Positions 9,130-17,723 of a DNA stretch of 42,386 bases are shown here, piece by piece. The stretch covers positions 1-42,386 of the forward strand of contig VFZH01000017.1 in the NCBI GenBank assembly GCA_016871255.1, read 5' to 3'. The DNA is from Acidimicrobiia bacterium. Its GTDB lineage: Bacteria; Acidobacteriota; Vicinamibacteria; Vicinamibacterales; UBA2999. The position numbers were made by a program, and so were the translations under genes. The first letter of the stretch is position 1. Each line of letters begins with the position of its first letter. Below the pieces are notes generated by a model. The model made no database searches. It had not been told where the DNA came from and saw nothing but the letters and a program-made list of their open reading frames with translations.

Positions 9130-9837
9130 ATGGACTTCGCGATTTACGGCACCGCATTGACGGCGACGCTGGACAGCCTGATCGGATCCGCGCGCGTGTT
9201 CCTGCCGAGCCTGCTCGGCGCGCTGGCGCTGCTCCTGGGCGGCTGGCTGCTTGCGCACCTGTTGCGGCGGCTGGCCACGCGGCTCAGCCGCGACGAACGC
9301 GCGCTGTCGAAGGTGTCCTTCGCCGTGCGCCGCCGTCTGCCGTGGCTGCACATCAACCTGGGGACCGCGTTTCTCGCCGCGGCCGTCGTCGGGCTGTTCG
9401 ATGACACCATCGCGCAGTTCACCGCGCTGGCCGTGTTGCTGCCCGTCGTGGCGGGGCAGTCCGGCAACACCGGCGCGCAGGCGCTGGCGGTGACGATGCG
9501 GGGGCTGGCGCTGCGCGAAGTGCGCCCGCGGCAGTGGCTGCGCATCGCGTTCAAGGAGAGCCGCGTCGCCCTGATCAACGGAGTGGCCGTGTCGGTGACC
9601 ACCTCAGCCGGCGTCTGGCTCTGGAGCCAGTCGCCGGGGCTGGCGCTCGTCATCGGTCTGGCGATGGTGATCTCGATGCTCGCAGCCGGGCTGGCCGGCG
9701 CCGTGATCCCGATTCTGCTGACCGTGTCCGGTCAGGACCCGGCGCAGGCGTCCTCGATCATCCCGACGACCGCCACGGATGTTGTCCGGTTCCTGAGCCT
9801 CCTCGACTTGGCAGCCGTGTTCGCCAGCCTGCTGTGA
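9130..9837 (+). CDS. Minimal MgtE-type divalent cation transporter (membrane domain only)
   Basis: A 235-residue integral membrane protein. From about residue 72 it matches the MgtE membrane domain: RRLPWLHINLGTAFLAAAVVG, VLLPVVAGQSGNTGAQ, MRGLALREV, and the final DPAQASSIIPTTATDVVRF. The middle motif carries the conserved pore region (GNxGxQ). It lacks both the N-terminal superhelical domain and the two CBS domains that gate ordinary MgtE (about 450 residues). Instead the first 50 residues hold one hydrophobic helix followed by an Arg-rich stretch (LLGGWLLAHLLRRLATRL), in the style of the TM helix before MscS-like channels. It is predicted to carry Mg2+ or a related ion across the inner membrane, without the known cytosolic Mg2+-sensing gate. 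Repeats flank it on both sides. Confidence 0.75.
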   Translation: MDFAIYGTALTATLDSLIGSARVFLPSLLGALALLLGGWLLAHLLRRLATRLSRDERALSKVSFAVRRRLPWLHINLGTAFLAAAVVGLFDDTIAQFTALAVLLPVVAGQSGNTGAQALAVTMRGLALREVRPRQWLRIAFKESRVALINGVAVSVTTSAGVWLWSQSPGLALVIGLAMVISMLAAGLAGAVIPILLTVSGQDPAQASSIIPTTATDVVRFLSLLDLAAVFASLL

Positions 9838-9841
9838 CACA

Positions 9842-9907
9842 GGGGTCAGACCCGGGTCTGACCCGGGTCTGACCCCTGTGCTCAGAATCTGCGTACGTGT
9901 GGATGGC
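9842..9907. repeat. Triple-palindrome repeat, copy 2
   Basis: The core at 9842-9876 is GGGTCAGACCC, GGGTCTGACCC, GGGTCTGACCC with flanking G and C, identical over 35 bp to the core at 12439-12473. The tail is more diverged but keeps AATCTGC and GTGTGGA. It fills the space between the mgtE-like stop and the converging peptidase gene and may serve as a terminator for both. Confidence 0.85.
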
Positions 9908-9909
9908 GG

Positions 9910-10782
9910 TTACTCGTCCCATGGGTCCCAGGCCTCGCGCCGCTGGACGCGGCGACGGATGACGATGGCGAAGGCGAGAAAGGCGAGCAGCATGATCGCG
10001 GTCCACAGCGCGCCGCCACTGGTGACGACCGGAATCCAGGCGATCCAGTCCAGGTAGGGCTGCCAGGCGAGCGCGGCGGCCTGGGCGGGCGTCTGTCCGG
10101 TGTGGCGCGCGAAGGCCATCGGAAACGGAAGCCCGCGGGCCACGTCGTCGGCAATGGCGCCGGGCACCGCCGGTCCGGCGCGCTCACGCACGCTGGACAC
10201 GAGTGCCGCGGACAGCAGGTACGCCCGCGTCAGGTTGTCTGCGGCCGCGGACTCGAACATCTGCTCCACGACCGGCAGCCTGGCCTCGCGTTCCGAACTC
10301 AGTAGAAGCCGCATGCCGGCGACCCATCCCCAATCCTGCTCCACCGAGGTGGCCACCCCTTCGTGAAACCACCGTGGCAGGTGCCCGCCGTCCGCCTGCG
10401 CGGTGAGGGCGGCGTGTGCGATCTCGTGCCAGACCACGGCTTCGAGCGACCCGTAGGGATAGGGCCCCACGCGGCCGGGAAAGATGGTGATGCGGTCTGC
10501 ACCAACCGCTAGGCCAGCCACGCGCCGCGGCGCCATCGTGGCGCGGACGTCCGCTTCCGCGACCAGCGTGACGAAGATTCGCGGCGGCGGTTGAAGACCT
10601 GCGCGTGCGAGCGCCACGGCGAGCGCCGTGCGATCGATGCTGCGGACCCGCTCGGCCTGTTCCGCCAAAGGGGCCACGGCGTCCACCTCCAGGTCGATCG
10701 CAGGAGGTTGTGCCCGGACGCCACACCCGGCAGCTGCGCACAGCACGGCTGCGATGGCCGCGCACCGCACGGCGACACTCAC
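9910..10782 (-). CDS. Membrane-tethered HExxH peptidase (peptidase MA-like)
   Basis: A 290-residue protein with an N-terminal lipoprotein-type signal ending AAAGC (Cys19), then a domain containing VVWHEIAHAALTAQ and, 20 residues later, WFHEGVATSVE. HExxH plus a downstream Glu in a WFHEG context is the zinc-ligand pattern of the peptidase MA-like family. The C-terminus has one membrane helix (about 252-272, ending FAIVIRRRVQRRE) and a short acidic tail, so the catalytic domain should face the periplasm. Its start overlaps the stop of the LuxR-type gene by 4 bp. A protease coupled to a membrane regulator suggests, but does not prove, proteolytic signalling. Confidence 0.7.
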   Translation of the reverse strand: MSVAVRCAAIAAVLCAAAGCGVRAQPPAIDLEVDAVAPLAEQAERVRSIDRTALAVALARAGLQPPPRIFVTLVAEADVRATMAPRRVAGLAVGADRITIFPGRVGPYPYGSLEAVVWHEIAHAALTAQADGGHLPRWFHEGVATSVEQDWGWVAGMRLLLSSEREARLPVVEQMFESAAADNLTRAYLLSAALVSSVRERAGPAVPGAIADDVARGLPFPMAFARHTGQTPAQAAALAWQPYLDWIAWIPVVTSGGALWTAIMLLAFLAFAIVIRRRVQRREAWDPWDE

Positions 10783-11333
10783 GGCGCCCTGTCGGCTCCG
10801 TCGCTGATGGGCGCCAGCAGATCCTCCAGGAAGAACGCGGACAGCGCCGCGCGGCCTGTCACGCCAGCCTTCCCGTAGATCGCCTGAGCCTGTGCGCGGA
10901 TCGTGCGCTCGGTTGCGGCGCGGACGGCCGATATCTCGCGCAGGCTGAGCCCCTTGAGCAGGAGCAACGCGACCTCCCGCTCCGCCTCCGTCAGGTGCCA
11001 GCGACCGAACTGCGCATCGATGGCGTCGCCAAGGCCGTTCAGGTGTGCGCGCGCTTCTGCGCGCCAGCGCCGGCCTTCCAGCCGGGCGACCTCGAGATCG
11101 CGGAGCAGCGCCCGCTGATCCTCCCGCTGCTGGCCCAGCGCGCGCATGAGCAACCCGACGCCGACCGAGGCCACGACGATCGGGACGATTTCCACGAGCT
11201 CGAGCAGCATGGCGGTCATACCCCTGTCAGGCTCTTCACGCAGTTCGAGCCAGAGGAACAGGGCGACGCCTGCCACGATGCCGACTGTGGCCACCACCCG
11301 TCCGCGACGATCGATGAGTTCCCTCACGGTCAC
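10779..11333 (-). CDS. Membrane-anchored LuxR-type transcriptional regulator
   Basis: A 184-residue protein with two hydrophobic helices (about 13-31 and 43-66), a charged coiled-coil-like linker (about 68-105), and a C-terminal LuxR/GerE helix-turn-helix. The HTH reads LTEAEREVALLLLKGLSLREIS, then TERTIRAQAQAIYGKAGVTGR, then ELSAFFLEDLL-like residues. There is no receiver or ligand domain, so any signal must come through the membrane hairpin. It overlaps the upstream barrel gene by 4 bp and the downstream peptidase gene by 4 bp, so all three form one tightly coupled operon. The HTH assignment is firm; the stimulus and targets are unknown. Confidence 0.78.
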   Translation of the reverse strand: MTVRELIDRRGRVVATVGIVAGVALFLWLELREEPDRGMTAMLLELVEIVPIVVASVGVGLLMRALGQQREDQRALLRDLEVARLEGRRWRAEARAHLNGLGDAIDAQFGRWHLTEAEREVALLLLKGLSLREISAVRAATERTIRAQAQAIYGKAGVTGRAALSAFFLEDLLAPISDGADRAP

Positions 11334-12232
11334 CTCGGCGGGAACAGGAGCACGATGCCCACCTCCGGCGCCCAGTCGGTCGCCTTCGACGTCAGCCCGA
11401 GGCCGCTATTGAGCTTGACGCAGACCCGCGGCGAGACGAACCACTGGGCTTCGCCGATCAGCGCCACCTCGTCCTCCGTGCCTTCGACAGCGGCGTACAG
11501 CCGCCACGACGGCGACAGCCGGCGCAGGTACTCTACCCCGTACTCCCCGGCGGCGAACCGGCTCGACAACGCGTGTTCGTACCGCACCGAGCCCTTGAAG
11601 GTCAACGTACCCCGGTTGAGGCCGCGCACCAGGCCCAGGCCGAACTTCACCTCGGTGCCTGGCGTGCCGATCAGCGGCTTGCGCCCGTGGTGCGGAACCA
11701 CGAACTCGGTGTAGCTGAAGAGCTCCGGCCGGGCGCCTGTCTCGCGCGCCCATCGCCACCGGAGCTGACCTTCGACCTCCCCGAGGCCCGATTCCTCGAG
11801 GCGGGCGGGCTGGGTCGAGCCATCCAGCGGGTTCTTGTCGAGACGTGCCCGGATCACGGCGACCTCGCCTTCCAGGGCGATGTCTTCGGTCAGGCCGTAG
11901 GCCACGAAGAGCAGCCACTCGTCCGCGCGATATCGCCCGCGGAAGTCCGAGCCGGTGCCCTTGAAGCCCAGCTCCTCGGCCTTGTACTCGAAGTCCCGGT
12001 CGCGATAGTGCTCGAAGTACGGGTACACGAGGAGTTCGCCCCGCCGGATATAGGTGCCAAACATCGACGTGGCGACCCCCTCGCCCCGGTCCCGCAGGTA
12101 CGGCGCGGTGGGAGGGCCCTCCGCCGGAGGCGGACCGGCTCCGGTCTGGGCCCATCCGGGGGGCGGCAATCCTCCCGCGACCGGCACGGCGAAAAGGACG
12201 GTGAACAGAACGGTTTGGTGTCTGAGGCTCAT
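11330..12232 (-). CDS. Outer-membrane beta-barrel protein of unknown function
   Basis: The start at 12232 is preceded by GGGGGAGCC and begins a clean signal peptide (MSLRHQTVLFTVLFAV...GWAQ); the longer upstream frame has neither. The mature part of about 270 residues alternates aromatic and polar strands (LLVYPYFEHYRDRDFEY, WLLFVAYGLTEDIALEGEV, VKFGLGLVRGL) and ends with the strand VGIVLLFPPR. This is the layout of a small porin-like barrel related to the phenol-degradation and transporter-type outer-membrane proteins common in this lineage. It is the first gene of the operon that also encodes the LuxR-type regulator and the peptidase. Confidence 0.65.
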   Translation of the reverse strand: MSLRHQTVLFTVLFAVPVAGGLPPPGWAQTGAGPPPAEGPPTAPYLRDRGEGVATSMFGTYIRRGELLVYPYFEHYRDRDFEYKAEELGFKGTGSDFRGRYRADEWLLFVAYGLTEDIALEGEVAVIRARLDKNPLDGSTQPARLEESGLGEVEGQLRWRWARETGARPELFSYTEFVVPHHGRKPLIGTPGTEVKFGLGLVRGLNRGTLTFKGSVRYEHALSSRFAAGEYGVEYLRRLSPSWRLYAAVEGTEDEVALIGEAQWFVSPRVCVKLNSGLGLTSKATDWAPEVGIVLLFPPR

Positions 12233-12438
12233 GGCTCCCCCTTTGGAGCCCCGGAGAGGGCTCGAGGAGGGCACGGTAGGTTGCGGGGTGGCGGGCGTCC
12301 ATTGGCGGAACGCCGTACGCCGCGCGCCAACGGTCCGCCCATGGACGTACGACATCCGTTCATCGCTCGCGGCCGCGGCCGACCTGGACCCTACGACGAC
12401 GGCACCGGGCAACTGCCCAAAGTCTCCGCACCGTCCAT

Positions 12439-12508
12439 GGGGTCAGACCCGGGTCTGACCCGGGTCTGACCCCGGTACGCGGATCTTGCCAGGGTGTGGA
12501 AAACCGGG
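12439..12508. repeat. Triple-palindrome repeat, copy 3
   Basis: The core at 12439-12473 equals the 9842 copy exactly. The tail (GGTACGCGGATCTTGCC...GTGTGGAAAA) is closest to that of copy 1. It abuts the stop codon of the DUF5916 gene and may act as its terminator. Confidence 0.85.
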
Positions 12509-14716
12509 TCAGAAGCGGACGAGGCGGGTGAGCTTCACGGCCAGCGTGCGGTTCACGAGTTGCGGAAACCCGGTCGCACTCGTGTCCCGCCCGTCGCTGT
12601 AGACGGCGTAGAAGTCGCTGCCGCTGCGGTACTCCCAGTGCAACCGGACGCTGGCACTCAGCGACGCGGCCCCGGCGTTGTACTGGATCAGGCTGCTCAC
12701 CAGCAGCCGCGGCGTCGGCGAGACGATGATCCGCGAGGTCAGCTGCGTCACGCGGAAGCTGCCGAACGGCAGATCCACCCAGTTGACCGACAGCCGCGGC
12801 TCGACGGCGAAGAGGCTCGTTGGCGCCACGCGGCCGTTGTAGCTGATCTCCCGCCGCGTGCCCCCATACAGCGATCCAACGGTGGCGGCGAACGTCCCCG
12901 ACACGAGCCGCTGCTGGCCGAGCTGATACGACAGCCGCGTGGTCTCGTAGCTGTAGCCGCCCGCCGGCACGGCCACCCCAGGGGCGATCGCGAAGTCGCG
13001 CGGCAGCCGCTCATACTCCCGCGTGTGCCGCAGCGCGAAGGTGTCGCTGTTCTCGAAGTCCACGCCGAACTCCCCGCGCCCGCGACGATTCTGGATGCGC
13101 GCGTCCGCCACGCCGGTGATGACGTCGAAGCCGCCCTCGAAACTGAGCTGCCGGACAACGTCGCTCCGGCGCACCCGCGGGCTGAACCGCGCATCGGCGG
13201 TGGTCCGCGCGAAGTCGGTGCGCTGCACGTAGCCGATCTCGGGGTTGAAGGCCGCGCCGACGTTGAGGTGCTCGGCCGTGAGCCCGTAGCGATCCGTGTC
13301 GTACCCGAACGTGGCACGGTAGCTGTCCTGGCCGCCAGACCGGCCGGGCGTCGAGGTGCGGGCCCACGAGCCCTGCACGGTCACTTCGTCGTTCAGCAGC
13401 AGGCTGACGTCGCCGCCGAACGCCAGGTTCGTGGCCGTCCCCGCGCCCGACGGTGCCCGGCGCGTCACGATCGCCCCGATGCTGCTGCGCCGCAGGATGT
13501 CGAGCTTGGCGCGCGCGGCGGTGAAGTTGGTCGAGACCGCGCCCGCCTCGGGCTTGTCGCCCGTCTGGATGTTGACCAGGCCGATCGACGCGCGCCCCAC
13601 CTTCCCGGTGAGCCGTCCGCCGGCGCGCACCGGCACGGCCTGCCCCTGGCTGAGCCCGATGCGCCGGCTGAAGAAGACGACCGGCACGTCCCCCGGCGTC
13701 AGCGTGCCCGCCGGAGCCGGCGGGTTGCCAAAGTAGAAGATGCCCTGCCCTTCCAGAAAGAAGTCGCGCTTCTCCGGAAAGAACAGGCTGAATCGCGTGA
13801 GGTTCACCTGCTGGACGTCTTCCTCGATCTGCGCGAAGTCGGTGTTGATCGTGGCGTCGAAGATCAGGCCGCGCGTCAGGCCGTACTTGAAGTCGAGCCC
13901 CACGTCGCCCGCCGGATCGTTCGCGTAGGGGCGGACGGCACCACGGTCGGTGGTCAGCGACGCCACGGCGTAGGGCTTCACCTCGAGGTTGATCGACTGT
14001 TCGGGCGCCTCCACGCCAACCAGCGTCGCGGCCCGCTCCAGCTTCCAGATGGCCGGCGGTCCCCACGCCGCAGGCACGGCGGCGAGGTACGACATCTCGT
14101 TCTTCCACTTGATGACACGCCGCACGTTGATGCCCCACGTCTGCGCGCCGCTCCCGGCGTAGCGCAGCGACTTGAACGGGATCGCCATCTCCATCGCCCA
14201 CCCGGCACCGGACCGGCTGACGCGAACCTCCCAGACCGTGTTCCAGTCCGAGTTGCCCGATTCCTCGATGATGGCCTGATCGCGGATGCCGCCGTTGGGC
14301 GTCGTCTGGAAGTAGAAGCCGTTGCGCCGGTCCAGGAACGTGTCGAGCACGACCGAGATGCTGTCGTTCTGCGACATCAGGTTGGAGTCGCGCCTGAGCT
14401 CGGTCGCCACCAGGCGATCCATGCGGCTGTGGTGACACCGCGCCGCGACGTACAGGTTCTCGTCGTCGAAGAACACCCAGACGTCGGTCGGCTCGGTGGT
14501 GGCGGCCCCCTCCAGCGGCTCCTGCTGGACGAAGTCGCCAGCGGGAGGGACCGTGCCGTAGATCGGCTCGTCGAGCCGGCCATCGAGCGTGAGCGGTTCC
14601 ACCAGCCGAACGGCGCGGACGACGCGGCCGGCTCCCGCAGGCTGCGCGCCGAGCGGCACGGGGAGAGCGGCGGTCAGCAGGAAGGCGACGACCGCAGGGA
14701 ACGAGCGGAGTCCCAC
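12509..14716 (-). CDS. CBM9-like/DUF5916 outer-surface protein
   Basis: With the GTG at 14716 the protein has 735 residues and begins with a good signal peptide (VGLRSFPAVVAFLLTAALPVPLGAQ). A weak AGGTG lies just upstream; GTG 14743 is an alternative. The first 200 residues form a CBM9-like beta-sandwich (LTLDGRLDEPIY, WVFFDDENLYVAARC, WAMEMAIPFKSLRY). The remaining 480 are the DUF5916 beta-barrel-like region, with many aromatic-ended strands and a C-terminal phenylalanine (TRLVRF), as expected for an outer-membrane insertion signal. It probably binds or imports a saccharide or other polymer at the cell surface; the substrate is unknown. Confidence 0.78.
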   Translation of the reverse strand: MGLRSFPAVVAFLLTAALPVPLGAQPAGAGRVVRAVRLVEPLTLDGRLDEPIYGTVPPAGDFVQQEPLEGAATTEPTDVWVFFDDENLYVAARCHHSRMDRLVATELRRDSNLMSQNDSISVVLDTFLDRRNGFYFQTTPNGGIRDQAIIEESGNSDWNTVWEVRVSRSGAGWAMEMAIPFKSLRYAGSGAQTWGINVRRVIKWKNEMSYLAAVPAAWGPPAIWKLERAATLVGVEAPEQSINLEVKPYAVASLTTDRGAVRPYANDPAGDVGLDFKYGLTRGLIFDATINTDFAQIEEDVQQVNLTRFSLFFPEKRDFFLEGQGIFYFGNPPAPAGTLTPGDVPVVFFSRRIGLSQGQAVPVRAGGRLTGKVGRASIGLVNIQTGDKPEAGAVSTNFTAARAKLDILRRSSIGAIVTRRAPSGAGTATNLAFGGDVSLLLNDEVTVQGSWARTSTPGRSGGQDSYRATFGYDTDRYGLTAEHLNVGAAFNPEIGYVQRTDFARTTADARFSPRVRRSDVVRQLSFEGGFDVITGVADARIQNRRGRGEFGVDFENSDTFALRHTREYERLPRDFAIAPGVAVPAGGYSYETTRLSYQLGQQRLVSGTFAATVGSLYGGTRREISYNGRVAPTSLFAVEPRLSVNWVDLPFGSFRVTQLTSRIIVSPTPRLLVSSLIQYNAGAASLSASVRLHWEYRSGSDFYAVYSDGRDTSATGFPQLVNRTLAVKLTRLVRF

Positions 14717-14801
14717 GTCACCTGTGCAGGCGAACAGGCGCACGATGCCGGTTCGGGTGGGTCGGGGCCGAGCCCGGGGGTGCCGGGCCCGGCGGAGTGG
14801 T

Positions 14802-15677
14802 TCAGGCAGGCACCCGCAGCGCGCGGCCGTACAGCGCCAGCAGGCGCGTGAACGCCAGCTCGGCCTGCTTCTCGTTGTAGACCTGGGAGTCCGGCGGACA
14901 CCAGCCGTGCGCCGCACCGGGGTAGACGTAGACTTCGGCCAGCCGCCTCGCCTTGTCGAACGTCTCGGTGAGCACCGTCTTCTCTTTCGGGTTGCGCTGG
15001 TCGTCGTTCTCGGCGATGGCGACGAGGAACTGCGCGTTCGACTTCGCCGCCTGCAGGTGCGGGCTGTTCGGCTGGTTCGTCACGAGGCCCCCGCCGTGGA
15101 ACGACGCTGCCGCACCGACGCGAGCCGGCATCGCGGCCGCGGTACGGAGCGCCATCGGCCCGCCCATGCAGTAGCCCTGCGTGCCCATCGGCAGGTTCTT
15201 CGACACCGACGGCTGCTGGTCGAGCCAGCCGATGAACGCTCTCGCGTCGGTCATGTGCGTCGTCTCGTTGAGCGCCTGCGCGAGCGACATGACCTCCTTG
15301 ATCGGCGTGCCGGCGCCCTGCGGGGCCGTCGGGGCCTTCATCTGCCGGTAGAAGGGGTTGACGACGAGCACCGAGTACTCGAATTCGGCCAGCCGCTTCG
15401 CCATCTGGCGGAACGCCGGCCGCAGCCCGAAGATGTCGGGCCAGACGAGCACCCCGGCCGCAGTTCCGGTCGCGGGGCGCACGAAGTAGGCGTCAGCGGT
15501 GCCGTCGGGGGTCTTGATCGTGACCTCCGACTCGGTGACGGCGACGGCGTGCGCCACCTCTGGCAGCATCATCGCCATGCTGCCGGCGCCCAGAATGGCC
15601 CCGAACTGCCGGCGCGTCACCAGGCCGCGCTGTTCGTATTCCAGTCGGTCCTGCTCGAAGTGATCCTGGTCGCACAT
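14802..15677 (-). CDS. Tat-exported dienelactone hydrolase family protein
   Basis: A 291-residue protein; the ATG at 15677 is preceded by GAGGAGCGAGT, a strong ribosome-binding site. Residues 20-45 hold a twin-arginine signal (TRRQFGAILGAG...EVAHA), set behind an unusually long 19-residue polar leader. The alpha/beta-hydrolase core shows the dienelactone-hydrolase nucleophile elbow GYCMGG, with Cys instead of Ser, and the catalytic His in GAAHGW. The family hydrolyses dienelactones or other esters and lactones. Here the enzyme would act in the periplasm. It is divergent from the DUF1080 gene across 194 bp. Confidence 0.82.
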   Translation of the reverse strand: MCDQDHFEQDRLEYEQRGLVTRRQFGAILGAGSMAMMLPEVAHAVAVTESEVTIKTPDGTADAYFVRPATGTAAGVLVWPDIFGLRPAFRQMAKRLAEFEYSVLVVNPFYRQMKAPTAPQGAGTPIKEVMSLAQALNETTHMTDARAFIGWLDQQPSVSKNLPMGTQGYCMGGPMALRTAAAMPARVGAAASFHGGGLVTNQPNSPHLQAAKSNAQFLVAIAENDDQRNPKEKTVLTETFDKARRLAEVYVYPGAAHGWCPPDSQVYNEKQAELAFTRLLALYGRALRVPA

Positions 15678-15871
15678 ACTCGCTCCTCGTGTGGAATGGC
15701 CGGGCCCGGGCACAGCCCGACCGCAACACTCTATACCGATTCGGGCCCCGGACAAGGCCCGCCGTGGTACGGGGCCGTCTTGACCGTCCGGCCGGTCCCC
15801 GGTACAAACGTGCCGTGCATGCACGGGCCTGTGCGCGGTCTGCGCGGATCCCGAGGCAATCGGGGGCAGCG

Positions 15872-16519
15872 ATGCAACGACGACAACGAACCGCAGGCGG
15901 GTGGGCCATTCCGGTCGCAGTCATGGTGACCTCGGGCGCGGCGCTCGCCGCGTCGCAGGCGGGCCCCGGGGGTGCGCCGAACACGCTGACGGCCGCTGAA
16001 ACGGCCGCCGGCTGGACGCTGCTCTTCGACGGCCAGACGCTGTCCGGCTGGAGCCGTGCGAACCGCGACGCCGACTGGCACGTCAATCAGGGCGCGATCA
16101 CGTACACCACGGGGGGCGGACTGCTCTGGACCGACCAGGAGTACGGGGATTTCGAGCTCACGCTCGACTTCCTGGCCGCCGCCGACGCCAACACCGGCGT
16201 GTTCCTGCGGTGCAGCGAGCCGGGCCCGAAGACCTGCTACGAAGTCAACATCTTCGACGCGCACGAGACCGATCCGACCGGCAGCATCTTCGGCGTCCAC
16301 TCCGTGCTGCCGAAACGTCCCGCCACGGCGGGAACGTGGAACAGCTACGCGATCACGGCCAGCGGCAACCACCTGGTGATCCGGCTGAACGGCGAAGTCG
16401 TGACCGACATCCGCGACACCACCCTCAACCTCGTGCGCGGCCGGATCGGACTGCAGGCCGGTGGTCCCGGTGGTCCGGGCGTCGCGAGGTTCCGGAACCT
16501 CAAGGTTCGGCCGCTGTGA
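15872..16519 (+). CDS. Secreted DUF1080 (3-keto-disaccharide hydrolase-like) protein
   Basis: A 215-residue protein starting at ATG 15872, with a signal peptide (MQRRQRTAGGWAIPVAVMVTSG...ALAAS). The mature region has the DUF1080 signature LFDGQTLSGWSR, then WHVNQGAITY, YGDFELTLDF, NTGVFLRC, and the C-terminal strand ARFRNLKVRPL, a concanavalin-like beta-sandwich. Members bind or cleave glycosides, and some act on 3-keto-sugars. The last codon overlaps the GTG of the FabH-like gene (GTGA), so the two are coupled. Confidence 0.82.
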   Translation: MQRRQRTAGGWAIPVAVMVTSGAALAASQAGPGGAPNTLTAAETAAGWTLLFDGQTLSGWSRANRDADWHVNQGAITYTTGGGLLWTDQEYGDFELTLDFLAAADANTGVFLRCSEPGPKTCYEVNIFDAHETDPTGSIFGVHSVLPKRPATAGTWNSYAITASGNHLVIRLNGEVVTDIRDTTLNLVRGRIGLQAGGPGGPGVARFRNLKVRPL

Positions 16520-17640
16520 ATCGGGCGGCCATCACCGGGTGGGGCGCCGCCATGCCTCCGGCGGTGCTCACCAACGCCGACCTGTCCACGTTCCTCGACA
16601 CCACCGACGAGTGGATCACCACCCGCACGGGGATGCAGGAACGGCGCATCTCGCACGTCAGCGCCACGGAGATGGCCACGCTGGCCGCGCGCCGGGCGCT
16701 CGCCTGTGCCCGGCTCGATCCCGGCGATCTCGAACTCATCGTCTACGGCAGCTGCAGCAACGACGAGCAGGTGCCCAACTCCGCCTCGGCCGTGCAGGCG
16801 CGGATCGGGTCGGCGCGGGCCGCGTCGGTGGATCTCAACACCGCCTGCACCAGCTTCCTGTACGGGCTGTCGGCGGCCAGCGGGATGATCCGGGCGGGGA
16901 GCGTCCGGAACGCCTTGGTGATCGGCGTGGAGCTGATCTCGCCCTACATGGACTGGGAGAACCGGAACGTCGCCGTGCTCTTCGGCGACGGCTGCGCCGC
17001 GGTCGTGCTGCAGGCGACGGATCGCGAGGAAGGCCTGCTGGGCGACGACCTCGGCTGCATCGCGGATGCCCGGGCCGCCCTCCGCGTGCGCGGCATGGGA
17101 TGCGCCTACGCCAACCGCGGCATCGTGTTCGGCGACACGGCGTGGGACTTCGACGGCCAGGAGATCTTCAGGCGCGCGGTGCAGGGGATGACCCGAGCCA
17201 GCGCAGCGGTGCTCCAGAAGTGCGGCGTGACGCCGGAGCAGATCGACCTCGTGGTGCCGCACCAGGCCAACCTCCGGATCATCGAGGCGGTGGTGACGCG
17301 CACGGGCATCCCGATGGAGAAGGTGATGCTGACCGTGCAGCGCTACGGCAACATGAGCGCCGCCACCGTCCCGGTCGCGCTGACCGAAGCCGTGGCCGAA
17401 GGACGGGTGAAGCCGGGCTCCTTCATCCTGATGCCGGCGTTCGGGGCCGGTCTGACCATGTGCGCGCATCTCGTGCGGTGGGGCGACCGTGTCGCGCCGC
17501 TCGCGACGATCGAGGACGGCCTGCCGCCGTGCACGAAGACGGCGCTGGAGATGGTCAACGACGTGCGGGCGCTGAAAGCCGGGGCGCGCGAGCGCTCCGG
17601 CGCGGGCCTCCAGCCGCCCGCGCTGGCGGGGGGCGGATAG
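16516..17640 (+). CDS. FabH-like 3-oxoacyl-ACP synthase III
   Basis: A 374-residue thiolase-fold condensing enzyme. The start is the GTG overlapping the DUF1080 stop. The triad is visible: Cys in NTACTSFLYG, His in VPHQANLR, Asn in RYGNMSAA. It is longer than housekeeping FabH (about 320), with an insertion around IADARAALRVRGMGCAYANRG before the dimerisation loop and a 30-residue C-terminal tail. This fits the KASIII-like enzymes that make or transfer special acyl chains rather than the canonical initiation enzyme. No acyl carrier protein or other fatty-acid gene is adjacent. Confidence 0.8.
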   Translation: MNRAAITGWGAAMPPAVLTNADLSTFLDTTDEWITTRTGMQERRISHVSATEMATLAARRALACARLDPGDLELIVYGSCSNDEQVPNSASAVQARIGSARAASVDLNTACTSFLYGLSAASGMIRAGSVRNALVIGVELISPYMDWENRNVAVLFGDGCAAVVLQATDREEGLLGDDLGCIADARAALRVRGMGCAYANRGIVFGDTAWDFDGQEIFRRAVQGMTRASAAVLQKCGVTPEQIDLVVPHQANLRIIEAVVTRTGIPMEKVMLTVQRYGNMSAATVPVALTEAVAEGRVKPGSFILMPAFGAGLTMCAHLVRWGDRVAPLATIEDGLPPCTKTALEMVNDVRALKAGARERSGAGLQPPALAGGG

Positions 17641-17723
17641 GGCCGCCCCGACACTCGCAGCGGCCAGCTTCTGCCGTCGCGCTGCGCCTCGGCGGACCAC
17701 CGTGGCCGCGGCGAACGTGGCCA

